Shown here: one piece after another, positions 1 to 8,111 of the stretch
Position numbering within the stretch: the first letter of the stretch is position 1
Layout of the letters: each line of letters starts with the position of its first letter
Assembly (NCBI RefSeq): GCF_018614195.1
Contig: NZ_JAGGOT010000010.1
Span: forward strand, 62,001-126,000
From: Streptomyces sp. ISL-43
Lineage (GTDB): Bacteria; Actinomycetota; Actinomycetes; Streptomycetales; Streptomycetaceae
Length of the DNA: 64,000 nt
Direction: 5' to 3'
The notes under the pieces: model-generated
The model's input: the letters and a program-made list of their open reading frames with translations, nothing else
What the model was told of the DNA's origin: nothing
Database searches by the model: none
Made by a program: the position numbers and the translations under genes

Positions 1-141
1 CACGACCCGCCCGCGAGCCGGGGCCGCGGCGATCTCGTCTCCTGCCCCGGCTCCCGTGCCCGGGTGGTCCTCGGCGCCCGCGCCCCGACACTGGACGGCT
101 TCACCCTGGCCCCTCACCCGGGCCAGCTCCCCCTGTTCTAG
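1..141 (+). CDS. 3' end of an unidentified gene
   Basis: The frame is open from the first base and stops with TAG at 139-141, giving the last 46 residues of a protein that starts outside the window. The tail ends in Gly-Gln-Leu-Pro-Leu-Phe, and codon third positions are strongly G/C, as in the neighbouring real genes. No domain is recognisable from so short a piece, so no function is assigned. The following 130 bp carry a short GC-rich dyad and then the start of the next gene in the same direction. Confidence 0.5.
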   Translation, partial: HDPPASRGRGDLVSCPGSRARVVLGARAPTLDGFTLAPHPGQLPLF

Positions 142-152
142 GGGGCGGAACA

Positions 153-169
153 CCGACCGGCCCGGTCGG
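153..169 (+). terminator. possible short terminator hairpin
   Basis: A perfect 8-bp inverted repeat (CCGACCGG / CCGGTCGG) lies 12 bp after the stop of the partial gene. There is no T-run, and the usable stem is only about 6 bp, so this is a weak call. Confidence 0.3.
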
Positions 170-271
170 GACATCAGGGTGCCGCACGCCGGCGGGGCGG
201 GGGGACAGCACCCGTAACGGGGTTGGGGCCGCCGGATGTTGGGGCCGCGGGCGGCGTCGTAGCTTCGGATC

Positions 272-1525
272 ATGACGCCCCAGCAGAAGCAGAGCAGCAG
301 CACCCGTCAGTGGCTCCGGCGCTCCGCCGCGGCCGTGGCCCTCGCCGCCGTCCTCGGCGGCGTCGCCGCCCCCGCCGCCCTGGCCGCCCCCTCGAAGGCC
401 GGCGCCACGCAGAGCGGCGCCACCCGCGGAAACCTCCTCTCCGCCACTCCCCTGGACCGCCTCGGCCGCGCCGACGTCGCCGCCCAGCTCTCCGCCGTCG
501 GCATCGACGCCTCCACCGTCCGCTACGGCATCGCCGCCTACCGCCTCACCTACGCCACCGTCGACCCCCAGGGCCGTCCCACGACGGCCACCGGCCTGCT
601 GGTCCTCCCCCAGGACGGCCCGCGCCGCCTCGACCTGGTCTCCGACACCCACGGCACGGTCGCCCCCCGCGACGACGCCCCGTCCGGGGGCGCCGGATAC
701 AACCGGCTCACCCCGTACCTGCACGCTTCCGCCGGCCGCGCCGTCGCCGCCCCGGACTACCTGGGCCTGGGCGGCGGGCCCGGCCGCCACCCGTACATGG
801 ACACCCGGTCCTCGGTCACCGCCTCCGTCGACATGCTGAAGGCCTCCCGCACCGCGGCCGCCCGGCTGGGCCGCTCCGTGACCCGGGACGTGTACGCCAC
901 CGGCTTCTCGCAGGGCGGCCAGGTGGCGATGGCGCTGGGCCGCGAACTCTCCCGCGGCCGGGACGGCTTCCGGCTGCGCGCACTGGCCCCGATCGCCGGC
1001 CCGTACGACCTGTCCGGATCCGAGCTGCCCGGCATATCCGACGGCCGGGTCGAACCCCGTACCGCGGTGTTCTACCTCTCCTACTTCCTCACCGCGCAGA
1101 ACCGGCTGCACCCGCTCTACGAGGACCCGTCCGAGGTGTTCCGCGCGCCCTATGCACAGGCTGTGGAAGGCCTGTTCGACGGGAACCACCGGGAGCAGGA
1201 CATCGTGGCCGCGCTGCCCGCGTCGCCGCAGGAGCTGCTCACCGCGGAGTGGGCCGAGAACATCCGCGCCCCGCACGGGGCCCTGCGTACGGCCCTGGAG
1301 GTCAACGACGGCGCCTGCGACTGGAAGCCCGCCGCCCCCGTCCGCCTCTACGCGGGCTCGGCCGACACCGACGTGCCCATCGCCAACTCCCGTGCCTGCG
1401 CGGCGGACCTGGCCCGCCACGGGGTCCGGGCGAAGGTCGTCGACCAGGGCCCGGACACCGACCACTTCGCCTCGGCGATCCGCTCGGCACCCCAGGCCGT
1501 CCGCTGGTTCGACTCGCTCCGCTAG
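272..1525 (+). CDS. secreted alpha/beta hydrolase (lipase/esterase-like)
   Basis: This 417-residue protein starts with a Sec-type signal peptide: two Arg after a polar N-region, a hydrophobic Ala/Val core to about residue 37, then an Ala-Leu-Ala-Ala cleavage-like site. An alpha/beta-hydrolase domain follows. The nucleophile elbow is Gly-Phe-Ser-Gln-Gly-Gly with Ser213. Candidate acid residues are Asp365 or Asp367 in the segment Gly-Ser-Ala-Asp-Thr-Asp, and the candidate base is His398. It is probably an extracellular lipase, esterase or peptidase of the secretory-lipase-like group; the substrate cannot be told. The stop overlaps the convergent downstream gene by four bases. The start is the first ATG, with no strong ribosome binding site. 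Confidence 0.8.
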   Translation: MTPQQKQSSSTRQWLRRSAAAVALAAVLGGVAAPAALAAPSKAGATQSGATRGNLLSATPLDRLGRADVAAQLSAVGIDASTVRYGIAAYRLTYATVDPQGRPTTATGLLVLPQDGPRRLDLVSDTHGTVAPRDDAPSGGAGYNRLTPYLHASAGRAVAAPDYLGLGGGPGRHPYMDTRSSVTASVDMLKASRTAAARLGRSVTRDVYATGFSQGGQVAMALGRELSRGRDGFRLRALAPIAGPYDLSGSELPGISDGRVEPRTAVFYLSYFLTAQNRLHPLYEDPSEVFRAPYAQAVEGLFDGNHREQDIVAALPASPQELLTAEWAENIRAPHGALRTALEVNDGACDWKPAAPVRLYAGSADTDVPIANSRACAADLARHGVRAKVVDQGPDTDHFASAIRSAPQAVRWFDSLR

Positions 1526-2454
1526 GCCCTGGCCTGGGCCATCCGCGACACCTGGGCCGTGCCCTCCAGCAGCCCGATCAGCCGCGAGCTGCTGTCGGCC
1601 CCGAAGCCCGCCCCGACACCGCGCCGGTAGAGCTCGGCGTGCGCGGCCAGGATCCCGGTGTCCACACCGGAGTCGGCGGCTGTGTGCAGGACGTGCTCGA
1701 CGCTCGCCGCGCACATCGCGAGGCGCTCGTACGTGCCTTCGTGCGCGCCCGCGTCGACGAGCGGGGCGGAGCCCTCGTAGAACCCGCGCATCGTGTCGGC
1801 CGTGTACGCGGCGTACGGCAGGACGTCGGCCGCCGTCAGGCCGTTGGCGCGGGCGACCGCGAGGGCCTGGTACCAGCCGGTGTACGCGGTCCAGAACATG
1901 ATCATGTTGAGCTGGTAGTAGAGCTGCGCGTAACCGGGGTCGGCGCCCCGGTAGTCGGTGGCGGCGAGCACGTCGAGCGCGGCGCGGTGGCCGTCGTACA
2001 CCTCGCGCGGTCCGCTGACGAAGACGGACGACCCCTCCTGGCCGATCCCGGTCGGCGGGACGTTGACCCCTCCCGTGAGGTACGAGGCTCCGCGCCGCTC
2101 GGCCCACCGCGCGGCGGCCCGCGCCTTGTCGGGGACGTCCGAGGACAGGTTGGCCAGCACCCGGCCGGTGAGGTCGGCGTCCGCGAGGGCCTCGTACATG
2201 GCGTCCACGTCGATGAGGCTGAGGACGGTGAGCGCGCTCGCCGCGACGGCCTCGGCGGCGGACGCGGCGGGGCGGGCGCCGCGCGCCAGAAGTCCGGCGT
2301 CCTTGCCGGGGCTGCGGTTCCAGACGGTGACCTCGTATCCGGCGTCCAGGTAGGCGCCGGCCATGGCCCGCCCCATGGGGCCCAGCCCCACGACCGTGAC
2401 GGTGTCGCGCTGTGCCGGGTCCTGCTGGTGGCTCTGGCTCTGGCTCTGGTTCAT
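1522..2454 (-). CDS. NAD(P)-dependent oxidoreductase, imine reductase / 6PGDH-like
   Basis: The 310-residue protein has an N-terminal Rossmann fold with Gly-Leu-Gly-Pro-Met-Gly at residues 23-28 and Trp-Asn-Arg-Ser shortly after, the arrangement of NADP-binding beta-hydroxyacid dehydrogenase and imine reductase enzymes. The C-terminal half is the helical dimerisation domain expected for imine reductases. The ATG at 2454 is preferred because GGAGAG precedes it; a longer frame back to 2532 would run through the operator region. The gene is divergent from the tetR gene at 2582, with two matching TetR-type operators between them, so it is probably the repressor's target. The substrate is unknown. 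Confidence 0.8.
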   Translation of the reverse strand: MNQSQSQSHQQDPAQRDTVTVVGLGPMGRAMAGAYLDAGYEVTVWNRSPGKDAGLLARGARPAASAAEAVAASALTVLSLIDVDAMYEALADADLTGRVLANLSSDVPDKARAAARWAERRGASYLTGGVNVPPTGIGQEGSSVFVSGPREVYDGHRAALDVLAATDYRGADPGYAQLYYQLNMIMFWTAYTGWYQALAVARANGLTAADVLPYAAYTADTMRGFYEGSAPLVDAGAHEGTYERLAMCAASVEHVLHTAADSGVDTGILAAHAELYRRGVGAGFGADSSSRLIGLLEGTAQVSRMAQARA

Positions 2455-2490
2455 GGCGGAGCTCTCCCCGTGTCGATGCGCCTCTGCTTC

Positions 2491-2553
2491 TAGAACGAAC
2501 GCTCTATCCAGCACTCGGTGCGACCGTAGCACGGGACTAGAACGAGCGCTCTA
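2491..2553. promoter_or_regulatory. two TetR-type operators in a divergent promoter
   Basis: Two copies of an imperfect 16-bp palindrome, TAGAACGA(A/G)CGCTCTA, lie at 2491-2506 and 2538-2553, 47 bp apart. They differ at one base and each is palindromic at about 12 of 16 positions. They lie between the imine-reductase-like gene (minus strand) and the TetR gene (plus strand). TAGAACG-type half-sites are common for TetR proteins, so autoregulation and control of the neighbour are likely. Confidence 0.65.
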
Positions 2554-2581
2554 TCCAGAAGCGGAGGTAGGATCGCCCCCT

Positions 2582-3202
2582 ATGGCAGCATCAGCAGCAG
2601 GAGCGACGGACGAGACGGCGACGCCGAAGACGGCACTGGGGACCCGCGACCGGCTGGTCCGCACCGCCTCCCGTCTGATGCAGCGCGGCGGTTACGAGAA
2701 CACCCCGGTCAAACAGCTCGTCCGCGAGGCCGGAGCCACCCTGGGCTCGCTCTACCACTTCTTCCCGGGCGGCAAGCAGGAGCTCGCGGTGGCCGCGATC
2801 GCCTACGGCGACGAGGAGTTCACGGAGCTGATCCGCGCCGGGCTCTCCACGCACCCCGACCCGGCGCGGGCCGTCGAGGCCGTCGCGGTGCTGCTCGCCG
2901 ACGCCCTCGCCGCCTCGGACTGGCGCGACGGCTGCCCGGTGACGACCACGGCCCTGGAGACGGTCGGCCGCATCCCGGAGCTCCAGACGGCCTGCGCCCA
3001 GGCCTTCGCCCACTGGCAGGAGATCGTGGCGGACAAGCTCCTGGCCTCGGGCCACCCCGAGCCGCAGGCCCGCGATCTGGCCTCGACCGTCATCAACACC
3101 CTGGAGGGCGCCGAGACCAGCGCCCAGGTCACCCAGAGCCGGACCCCGCTCCTGGTGGCGGGCCGCCACCTGGCCCGGCTGGTGGCCTCGTACGCGAGCT
3201 GA
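2582..3202 (+). CDS. TetR family transcriptional regulator (LmrA/YxaF type)
   Basis: The 206-residue protein has a TetR helix-turn-helix at about residues 20-65, including Thr-Leu-Gly-Ser-Leu-Tyr-His-Phe-Phe-Pro-Gly-Gly-Lys. The ligand domain contains a Gly-Cys-Pro-Val-Thr-Thr-Thr segment typical of the LmrA/YxaF subgroup, whose members usually repress an adjacent efflux or enzyme gene and release DNA on ligand binding. GGAGG lies 14 bp upstream of the ATG, a rather long spacing, but no better in-frame start exists. Two operator-like palindromes lie immediately upstream, supporting autoregulation and repression of the divergent oxidoreductase. Confidence 0.85.
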   Translation: MAASAAGATDETATPKTALGTRDRLVRTASRLMQRGGYENTPVKQLVREAGATLGSLYHFFPGGKQELAVAAIAYGDEEFTELIRAGLSTHPDPARAVEAVAVLLADALAASDWRDGCPVTTTALETVGRIPELQTACAQAFAHWQEIVADKLLASGHPEPQARDLASTVINTLEGAETSAQVTQSRTPLLVAGRHLARLVASYAS

Positions 3203-3240
3203 GGCCGATCCGGGTCCGCGCGCGGACCGGGAGAGCGCCG

Positions 3241-4380
3241 CTACGAAATCGCGGTACGCAGCTGCGCCACGTCGATCGGCTCGGTCTCGTCATGGGCCGT
3301 CAGGTCGATGACCTGGCCCACCGCGCGGTGCTCGGCGGTGGCCGGCTTGAACTCCGGCTCCGAGCCGCCCTGGACGGACTCCGCCTTGTGGACCGCGAGG
3401 ACCTCCGCGCCGACCACGTCGGCCAGGTCCTCGTTCTGGACGGACTCGATGACCGCGCGGACCTGCGCCGCCGTCTTCGTACCGAAGAAGTCGAAGCCGC
3501 CCATCGCGCGCGAGGCCGCCCGGCGCTGCGGGTCGTACGGGGCCACCGCGGCCGCGAGCCTGCGCGCGGGAACGGCGGCCGCCGGGCCGGTCGGCGCGGG
3601 CCGTGCGTGCGCCTCCGGAGCGGCGGGCCCGGCCGGAGCCTCGTGGGTCTGCGGAGCGGCGGCAGCGGCCGGTACGGCAGCGCCCGGTGCACCGGCAACG
3701 GCAGCCGGGACCAGCGCCTGAGCCTGGGCGGGGGCCGGGACGGAGGCCTCGGCCGGGGCCTGGGCCGACGCCCCCGCCTCCGCCTCCGCCTCGCGGGCCA
3801 GCGCCGCCAGCGCGGCGTTGGCGCGGGCGAAGCCGACCGGGGTGGGCGCGCCGGCCGAGGTGCGCTCCTCGGAGACGGCCGGAAGTTCCTTGGGGGGCGA
3901 GGCGGCCTCGATGGCCGGGGTCACGGCGGCCTCGATGGCCAGCAGCCGGCGCCGCTCCAGGGCGCTCGCCCGCTCGGTCTCGGCGGTCGCGTACCGCCGC
4001 AGCAGCGAGGCGTGTTCACCGCGCAGGCCCGCGAGCTCGACCCGCTTGGCGCGCAGCTTGGCGTCGAGCTTGCCGCGCAGCACCCGGGCCTCTTCGAGGT
4101 CGGATTCGAGCTCGGCTATCCGCTCGTCCGTCTTCCACTCGTCCTTGACCCGCTCGCGCCCGAGCTCCGCCACCCGGCGCCCGGCCGCGCGGTCCCAGGA
4201 GCGCATGACGACGGCGCCGGTGACGCCGGCGGCCGCGGTGAGGGTCACGAGCAGGCGCAGCGCCATCGGTTCCGCGAGCAGCCAGGCCGCCGCGGCCCCG
4301 GCGGCGGACACACCGGCGACGGTCGTCGGCGTGAGCAGCCGGTGAAGAGGTTCGGGATTGCGGTGGCGTCCACGGGGCAT
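3241..4380 (-). CDS. membrane-anchored coiled-coil protein, unknown function
   Basis: This 379-residue protein is not recognised as a named family. It has a short basic N-terminus, two hydrophobic segments at roughly residues 15-60, and then a charged heptad-rich stretch (about 75-150) that should form a coiled coil. A long Ala/Pro-rich low-complexity linker (about 165-270) leads to a C-terminal segment with few hydrophobic patches. The architecture suggests an inner-membrane anchor with a long cytoplasmic scaffold. It stands alone between the TetR gene and the osmoprotectant transporter and faces away from both promoters. Confidence 0.65.
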   Translation of the reverse strand: MPRGRHRNPEPLHRLLTPTTVAGVSAAGAAAAWLLAEPMALRLLVTLTAAAGVTGAVVMRSWDRAAGRRVAELGRERVKDEWKTDERIAELESDLEEARVLRGKLDAKLRAKRVELAGLRGEHASLLRRYATAETERASALERRRLLAIEAAVTPAIEAASPPKELPAVSEERTSAGAPTPVGFARANAALAALAREAEAEAGASAQAPAEASVPAPAQAQALVPAAVAGAPGAAVPAAAAAPQTHEAPAGPAAPEAHARPAPTGPAAAVPARRLAAAVAPYDPQRRAASRAMGGFDFFGTKTAAQVRAVIESVQNEDLADVVGAEVLAVHKAESVQGGSEPEFKPATAEHRAVGQVIDLTAHDETEPIDVAQLRTAIS

Positions 4381-4419
4381 GGCCTGAAATTTACAGGGCG
4401 TGGACAGGGTGTGGGGTAG

Positions 4420-4445
4420 CTGCCCGGGAATCTGTTCCCGAGCAG
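4420..4445 (-). terminator. hairpin after the osmoprotectant operon
   Basis: CGGGAA (4425-4430) pairs with TTCCCG (4435-4440) around a TCTG loop. The stem extends with CTGC/GCAG outside a one-base bulge. It lies about 45 bp beyond the stop of the substrate-binding-protein gene on the minus strand and probably ends that operon. Confidence 0.45.
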
Positions 4446-4489
4446 TTACCCGCGCGGTTAGCCGACTTTCCGCACCAAAGGCCCAACTG

Positions 4490-5481
4490 TTACTTCTTCA
4501 CCAGGCCTTTGGACTCCAGATAGGCCTTCGCGACATCCGCCGGCTTGGCACGCTCGGAGTCGACCTTGCGGTTCAGGTCGACCAGGTCCGCCGTGGTGAG
4601 CACCTTGGTGAGCTTGTCGAGGGCGGCCGCGATCTCGGGGGCGCCGGCGTCCTTGGCGTTGACCACCGGGAGGACGTTGTCGGCGTTCTGGAGCTTCTTG
4701 TCGTCTTCCAGCAGGACCAGGCCGAAGCTGTCGAGGGTGGCGTCCGTGGTGGTGGTCAGGACGAGCTGGTCCGCTCCGTCCTTGACCGCCTGCTGGCCTG
4801 CGGGGTTCCTACACCCTTCGGGTCGATACCGGAAACGTCGATTCCGTATGTCTTCTTCAAGCCGAGTGCGCAGAAGGGGCGCACGGCGCATTCGTCGGCC
4901 GCCGCGATCTTCACCTTGAGACCGGACTTGCCGAGGTCGGAAAGGGTCTTGAGATTGTTCTTCGCAGCGAATTCCTTGGTCACGGCGAAGGCGTTCTGGT
5001 CGACCGCCGCGCCCGCCGGCAGCGCCTTCAGCCCCAGCGGGCCCGCCAGCTTCTCCAGGGCCGCCACCGTCGCCACCACGTCGCTCGACGCGACCGGCTT
5101 GTCGGTGGCCTCCTTCGAGCCGCTCACCTTGGCGTTGAGGAACTCCGCGAGGGTCGCCGCGTACTCCGGGACGACGTCGATCTCGCCCTTCTCCAGCGAG
5201 GGTTCGTACAGCTCGCGGTTGTTGACCGTGGTGATCGAGGTGGAGTAGCCGGCGTCCTTGAGGAGCTGCGCGTACAGCTCGGCCAGCACGTTGGACTCGG
5301 TGAAGCCGGCCGCGCCGATCACCAGCTTGCCGCCCTTGCCGCCCTCGGCCGGCCCGGAGGCGGCGGACGAGGAGCCGCCGTCCTTCGTCTTCTCCAGGCT
5401 GTCGCCGCCGCACGCGGCGAGCGATGCGGTCAGGGCGACGGCACCCAGGGCCGCGCCGAGGGCGCGTGTGGACTTGCTCAT
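4490..5481 (-). pseudogene. osmoprotectant ABC transporter substrate-binding lipoprotein, frameshifted
   Basis: The product resembles OpuCC/ProX glycine-betaine/choline-binding lipoproteins. It starts with a lipoprotein signal ending in Leu-Ala-Ala-Cys-Gly-Gly, and the ligand domain begins at Lys-Leu-Val-Ile-Gly-Ala. The first frame runs from the ATG at 5481 (AAGGAG upstream) to about 4798, then leaves the family pattern and stops at 4756. The next frame continues the family sequence to Leu-Val-Lys-Lys at 4490. Restoring one base around 4794-4799 would rejoin the halves. The C-terminal third is otherwise well preserved, so the lesion is recent or a sequencing error. The two permease genes lie directly upstream in the same operon. 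Confidence 0.75.
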
Positions 5482-5526
5482 CTCAATCTCCTTCTCAGGG
5501 GCGGGGGAAACGGCCGAGGGGCGTCG

Positions 5527-6192
5527 TCAGCGGGCGGCAGCGCCCGGCAGCAGCCGGTCGGCCGCCACGAGCGCGCCCTCGACCAGCAGCGCCAGCGCCG
5601 CGACGAGCACGGCCCCCGCGACGACTTGCGGGGTGTTGTACGTGTTGAATCCGGCCGTGATGATCCGGCCGAGCCCGCCTTGGCCGACCATCGCGGCGAT
5701 GGTGGCCGTGGCGATGACCTGGACGGCGCCCGAGCGCAGACCCGTCATCACCAGGGGGCGCGCGAGCGGGAGTTCCACCCGCCAGAAGAGCTGGCCGCCG
5801 GACATGCCCATGCCGCGGGCTGCCTCCACCACCGAGCGGTCGACCTCGCGCATGCCGACGTAGGCGTTGGTCAGGAGCGGCGGGATGGCGAAGAGCACGA
5901 GCGCGGCGATGGTCGGCAGGTATCCGGCGTTGCGCAGCGGCGAGACCATGAACAGCGCCAGGACCGCGAAGACGGGGACGGCCCGGCCGATGTTGGAGAC
6001 GTTGACGGCGAGGCCGCCGCCCTTGCCGAGGTGGCCGAGCCACAGTCCGACCGGGAGGGCCACCGCGCAGGCCAGGGCCAGGGCGATCCCACTGACGTAC
6101 GCGTGCTCGCCGAGCCGGTGCCAGACGCCGCTCTCCCCGGACCAGTTGGCCCCGTCGGCCAGCCAGTCCCAGGCCTGCCCCAGCACTCCCAT
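5527..6192 (-). CDS. osmoprotectant ABC transporter permease (OpuCB/OpuCD-like)
   Basis: The 221-residue inner-membrane permease has about five to six hydrophobic segments and the EAA loop Glu-Ala-Ala-Arg-Gly-Met-Gly near the middle, which docks on the ATPase. The ATG at 6192 is preceded by GAGGGGG and shares one base with the TGA of the upstream permease (TGATG), so translation is probably coupled. With the second permease, the divergent ATPase and the damaged binding protein it forms one importer for a compatible solute such as glycine betaine or choline. The exact ligand is not readable. Confidence 0.85.
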   Translation of the reverse strand: MGVLGQAWDWLADGANWSGESGVWHRLGEHAYVSGIALALACAVALPVGLWLGHLGKGGGLAVNVSNIGRAVPVFAVLALFMVSPLRNAGYLPTIAALVLFAIPPLLTNAYVGMREVDRSVVEAARGMGMSGGQLFWRVELPLARPLVMTGLRSGAVQVIATATIAAMVGQGGLGRIITAGFNTYNTPQVVAGAVLVAALALLVEGALVAADRLLPGAAAR

Positions 6193-6920
6193 CAGGCCCC
6201 CTCTGCGATGCGGGCGCCGCGCGCGGAGCGGGTCGCGCGGGCGCCGCCGGGACGGGTCGCCCGGGTCCAGGGCGTGAGCAGCCGCTGGACGCCGAGGAGC
6301 AGCAGGTCCGCGACGAGTGCGAGCAGTACGCACAGCACCGAGGCGGTGAGCACCTGGGCCTTGAAGGAGCTGTTCACGGCGGGTGCGATGAGGTTGCCGA
6401 GGCCGCCCTTGCCGACGATGGAGCCCACCGTGGTCAGCGCGACCGTCGAGACGGTGGCGATGCGTACGCCGGCCAGCAGGGCGGGGAGCGCCAGCGGCAG
6501 TTCCACCTGCCACAGCAGCCGGCCGGGGCCGTAGCCCATCCCGCGCGCGGCTTCCCGTACCTCCTCGGGGACGGATTCCAGGCCGGCCAGCACGTTGCGG
6601 ACGAGGATGGTGAGCGAATACAGCACGAGCCCGGTCACCACGAGCGCCGCCGAAAGGCCGAAGACGGGCAGCAGCAGGGAGAACATGGCGAGCGAGGGGA
6701 TCGTGTAGAGCAGGGTGGTGACGCCGAGCACGGGGGCCGCCCAGCGGCGGCCGCGGCGGGCCAGCAGCGCGAGCGGCACGGACACGGCGAGGCCGATCAG
6801 GACCGACACACCCGTGATCCAGACGTGTTCGAGGGTGGCGTCGGTGAGCTCCTGGGACCGGGACGTGACGTAGTCCCAGCAGATCCAGTCGTTCGCCACC
6901 AGGCAGCTCTGCCCGGCCAT
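6192..6920 (-). CDS. osmoprotectant ABC transporter permease (OpuCB/OpuCD-like)
   Basis: The 242-residue BPD-type permease has several transmembrane segments and an EAA loop (Glu-Ala-Ala-Arg-Gly-Met-Gly-Tyr). The frame extends seven codons upstream to 6941, but the ATG at 6920 has GAGGAG at ideal spacing and is chosen. It is the first gene of a minus-strand operon of permease, permease and binding protein, divergent from the ATPase gene at 7055; the 134-bp gap must hold promoters for both. The C-terminal tail is Arg/Ala-rich and unusually long. Two different permeases plus one ATPase and one binding protein is the OpuC arrangement. Confidence 0.85.
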   Translation of the reverse strand: MAGQSCLVANDWICWDYVTSRSQELTDATLEHVWITGVSVLIGLAVSVPLALLARRGRRWAAPVLGVTTLLYTIPSLAMFSLLLPVFGLSAALVVTGLVLYSLTILVRNVLAGLESVPEEVREAARGMGYGPGRLLWQVELPLALPALLAGVRIATVSTVALTTVGSIVGKGGLGNLIAPAVNSSFKAQVLTASVLCVLLALVADLLLLGVQRLLTPWTRATRPGGARATRSARGARIAEGA

Positions 6921-7054
6921 GCGCTCCTCACCCCCCGTCACCGAACGTACGTAGGAGCGACCCTAACCCGCAGTGCCGACAATGACCGGAATCCTTCGCA
7001 CTCGGGCAACACACCCTTCACAAACCGGCCGCGCGCGTAAGGAAGGATGGCGAT

Positions 7055-8017
7055 GTGATCCGATTCGAGCATGTGACCAAGCGCTACCCCGACGGGACGA
7101 CGGCCGTCTCGGACCTGTCCTTCGAGGTCGCGGAGGGCGAACTGGTCACCCTGGTGGGCCCGTCCGGCTGCGGCAAGACGACCACCATGAAGATGGTCAA
7201 CCGGCTCATCGAGCCGACCTCCGGCCGGATCCTGGTGGACGGCGAGGACATCGCGGCCACCGACCCGGTCGAACTGCGCCGCCGCATCGGCTACGTCATC
7301 CAGCAGGTCGGGCTGTTCCCGCACAAGACGGTGCTGGAGAACACGGCCACCGTTCCGCAGCTGATCGGCACCCCGAAGGCCAAGGCCCGCGCGCGGGCGG
7401 CCGAACTCCTCGACCTGGTCGGGCTGGACCCGGCCGTCTACGGGGGCCGCTACCCGGAGCAGCTGTCCGGCGGGCAGCGCCAGCGCGTCGGCGTGGCCCG
7501 CGCGCTCGCCGCGGACCCGCCGGTGCTGCTGATGGACGAGCCGTTCGGCGCGGTGGACCCGGTGGTGCGCGAGCGGCTGCAGAACGAGTTCCTGGCGCTG
7601 CAGAAGACGGTGCGCAAGACGATCCTGCTGGTCACGCACGACCTGGAGGAGGCCGTCCGGCTCGGGGACCGCATCGCGGTCTACGGCGAGGGCACCATCG
7701 AGCAGTTCGCCCGCCCGGCGCGGGTACTGGGCGCCCCGGCGACCGAGTACGTGGCCGGCTTCGTCGGCGCCGACCGGGGGCTCAAGCGGCTCGCCGTCAC
7801 CCCGGTCGCACGGGGCGACCTGAGCGCCGCGGACGGAAAGGCCCCCACCGCCGAAGTGGCGCTGGGGGCGACGCTGCGCGAGGCGCTCGCGCTGCTGCTG
7901 CAGGAGGACTCGGGCCGGATCGGGGTCACGGATCCGGACTCCGGCGCCCTGATCGGCGTACTCACCCCGGAGGGGGTGCACGGGGCACTGCGCCGGGCCG
8001 GGCTGCGGGAGTCCTGA
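7055..8017 (+). CDS. osmoprotectant ABC transporter ATP-binding protein (OpuCA-like)
   Basis: The 320-residue ATPase has Walker A Gly-Pro-Ser-Gly-Cys-Gly-Lys-Thr-Thr at residues 35-43, a Gln-Gln Q-loop, the signature Leu-Ser-Gly-Gly-Gln-Arg-Gln-Arg near residue 136, Walker B Leu-Leu-Met-Asp-Glu-Pro, and an H-loop Thr-His-Asp. A C-terminal extension of about 80 residues looks like the regulatory CBS-like region of quaternary-amine transporters, although only one degenerate CBS-like segment is visible. The GTG start at 7055 follows GGAAGG. It would energise the divergently encoded permeases. Confidence 0.87.
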   Translation: MIRFEHVTKRYPDGTTAVSDLSFEVAEGELVTLVGPSGCGKTTTMKMVNRLIEPTSGRILVDGEDIAATDPVELRRRIGYVIQQVGLFPHKTVLENTATVPQLIGTPKAKARARAAELLDLVGLDPAVYGGRYPEQLSGGQRQRVGVARALAADPPVLLMDEPFGAVDPVVRERLQNEFLALQKTVRKTILLVTHDLEEAVRLGDRIAVYGEGTIEQFARPARVLGAPATEYVAGFVGADRGLKRLAVTPVARGDLSAADGKAPTAEVALGATLREALALLLQEDSGRIGVTDPDSGALIGVLTPEGVHGALRRAGLRES

Positions 8018-8021
8018 CCGC

Positions 8022-8102
8022 GACCGGGCTCGGGCGAGCCCGGTCCGCGCCTTCATCGAGCACGGTCCGGGCCCGGTCCGCTTCCCGCTCCGGGCCCGGA
8101 CC
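8022..8102. terminator. two hairpins between convergent genes
   Basis: A perfect 11-bp stem (8022-8032 with 8035-8045) sits directly after the ATPase stop. A second perfect 13-bp stem (8064-8076 with 8090-8102) follows. They fill the gap between the ATPase gene and the convergent esterase gene and probably stop transcription from both sides. Confidence 0.65.
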
Positions 8103-8111
8103 TCGCCCGGT

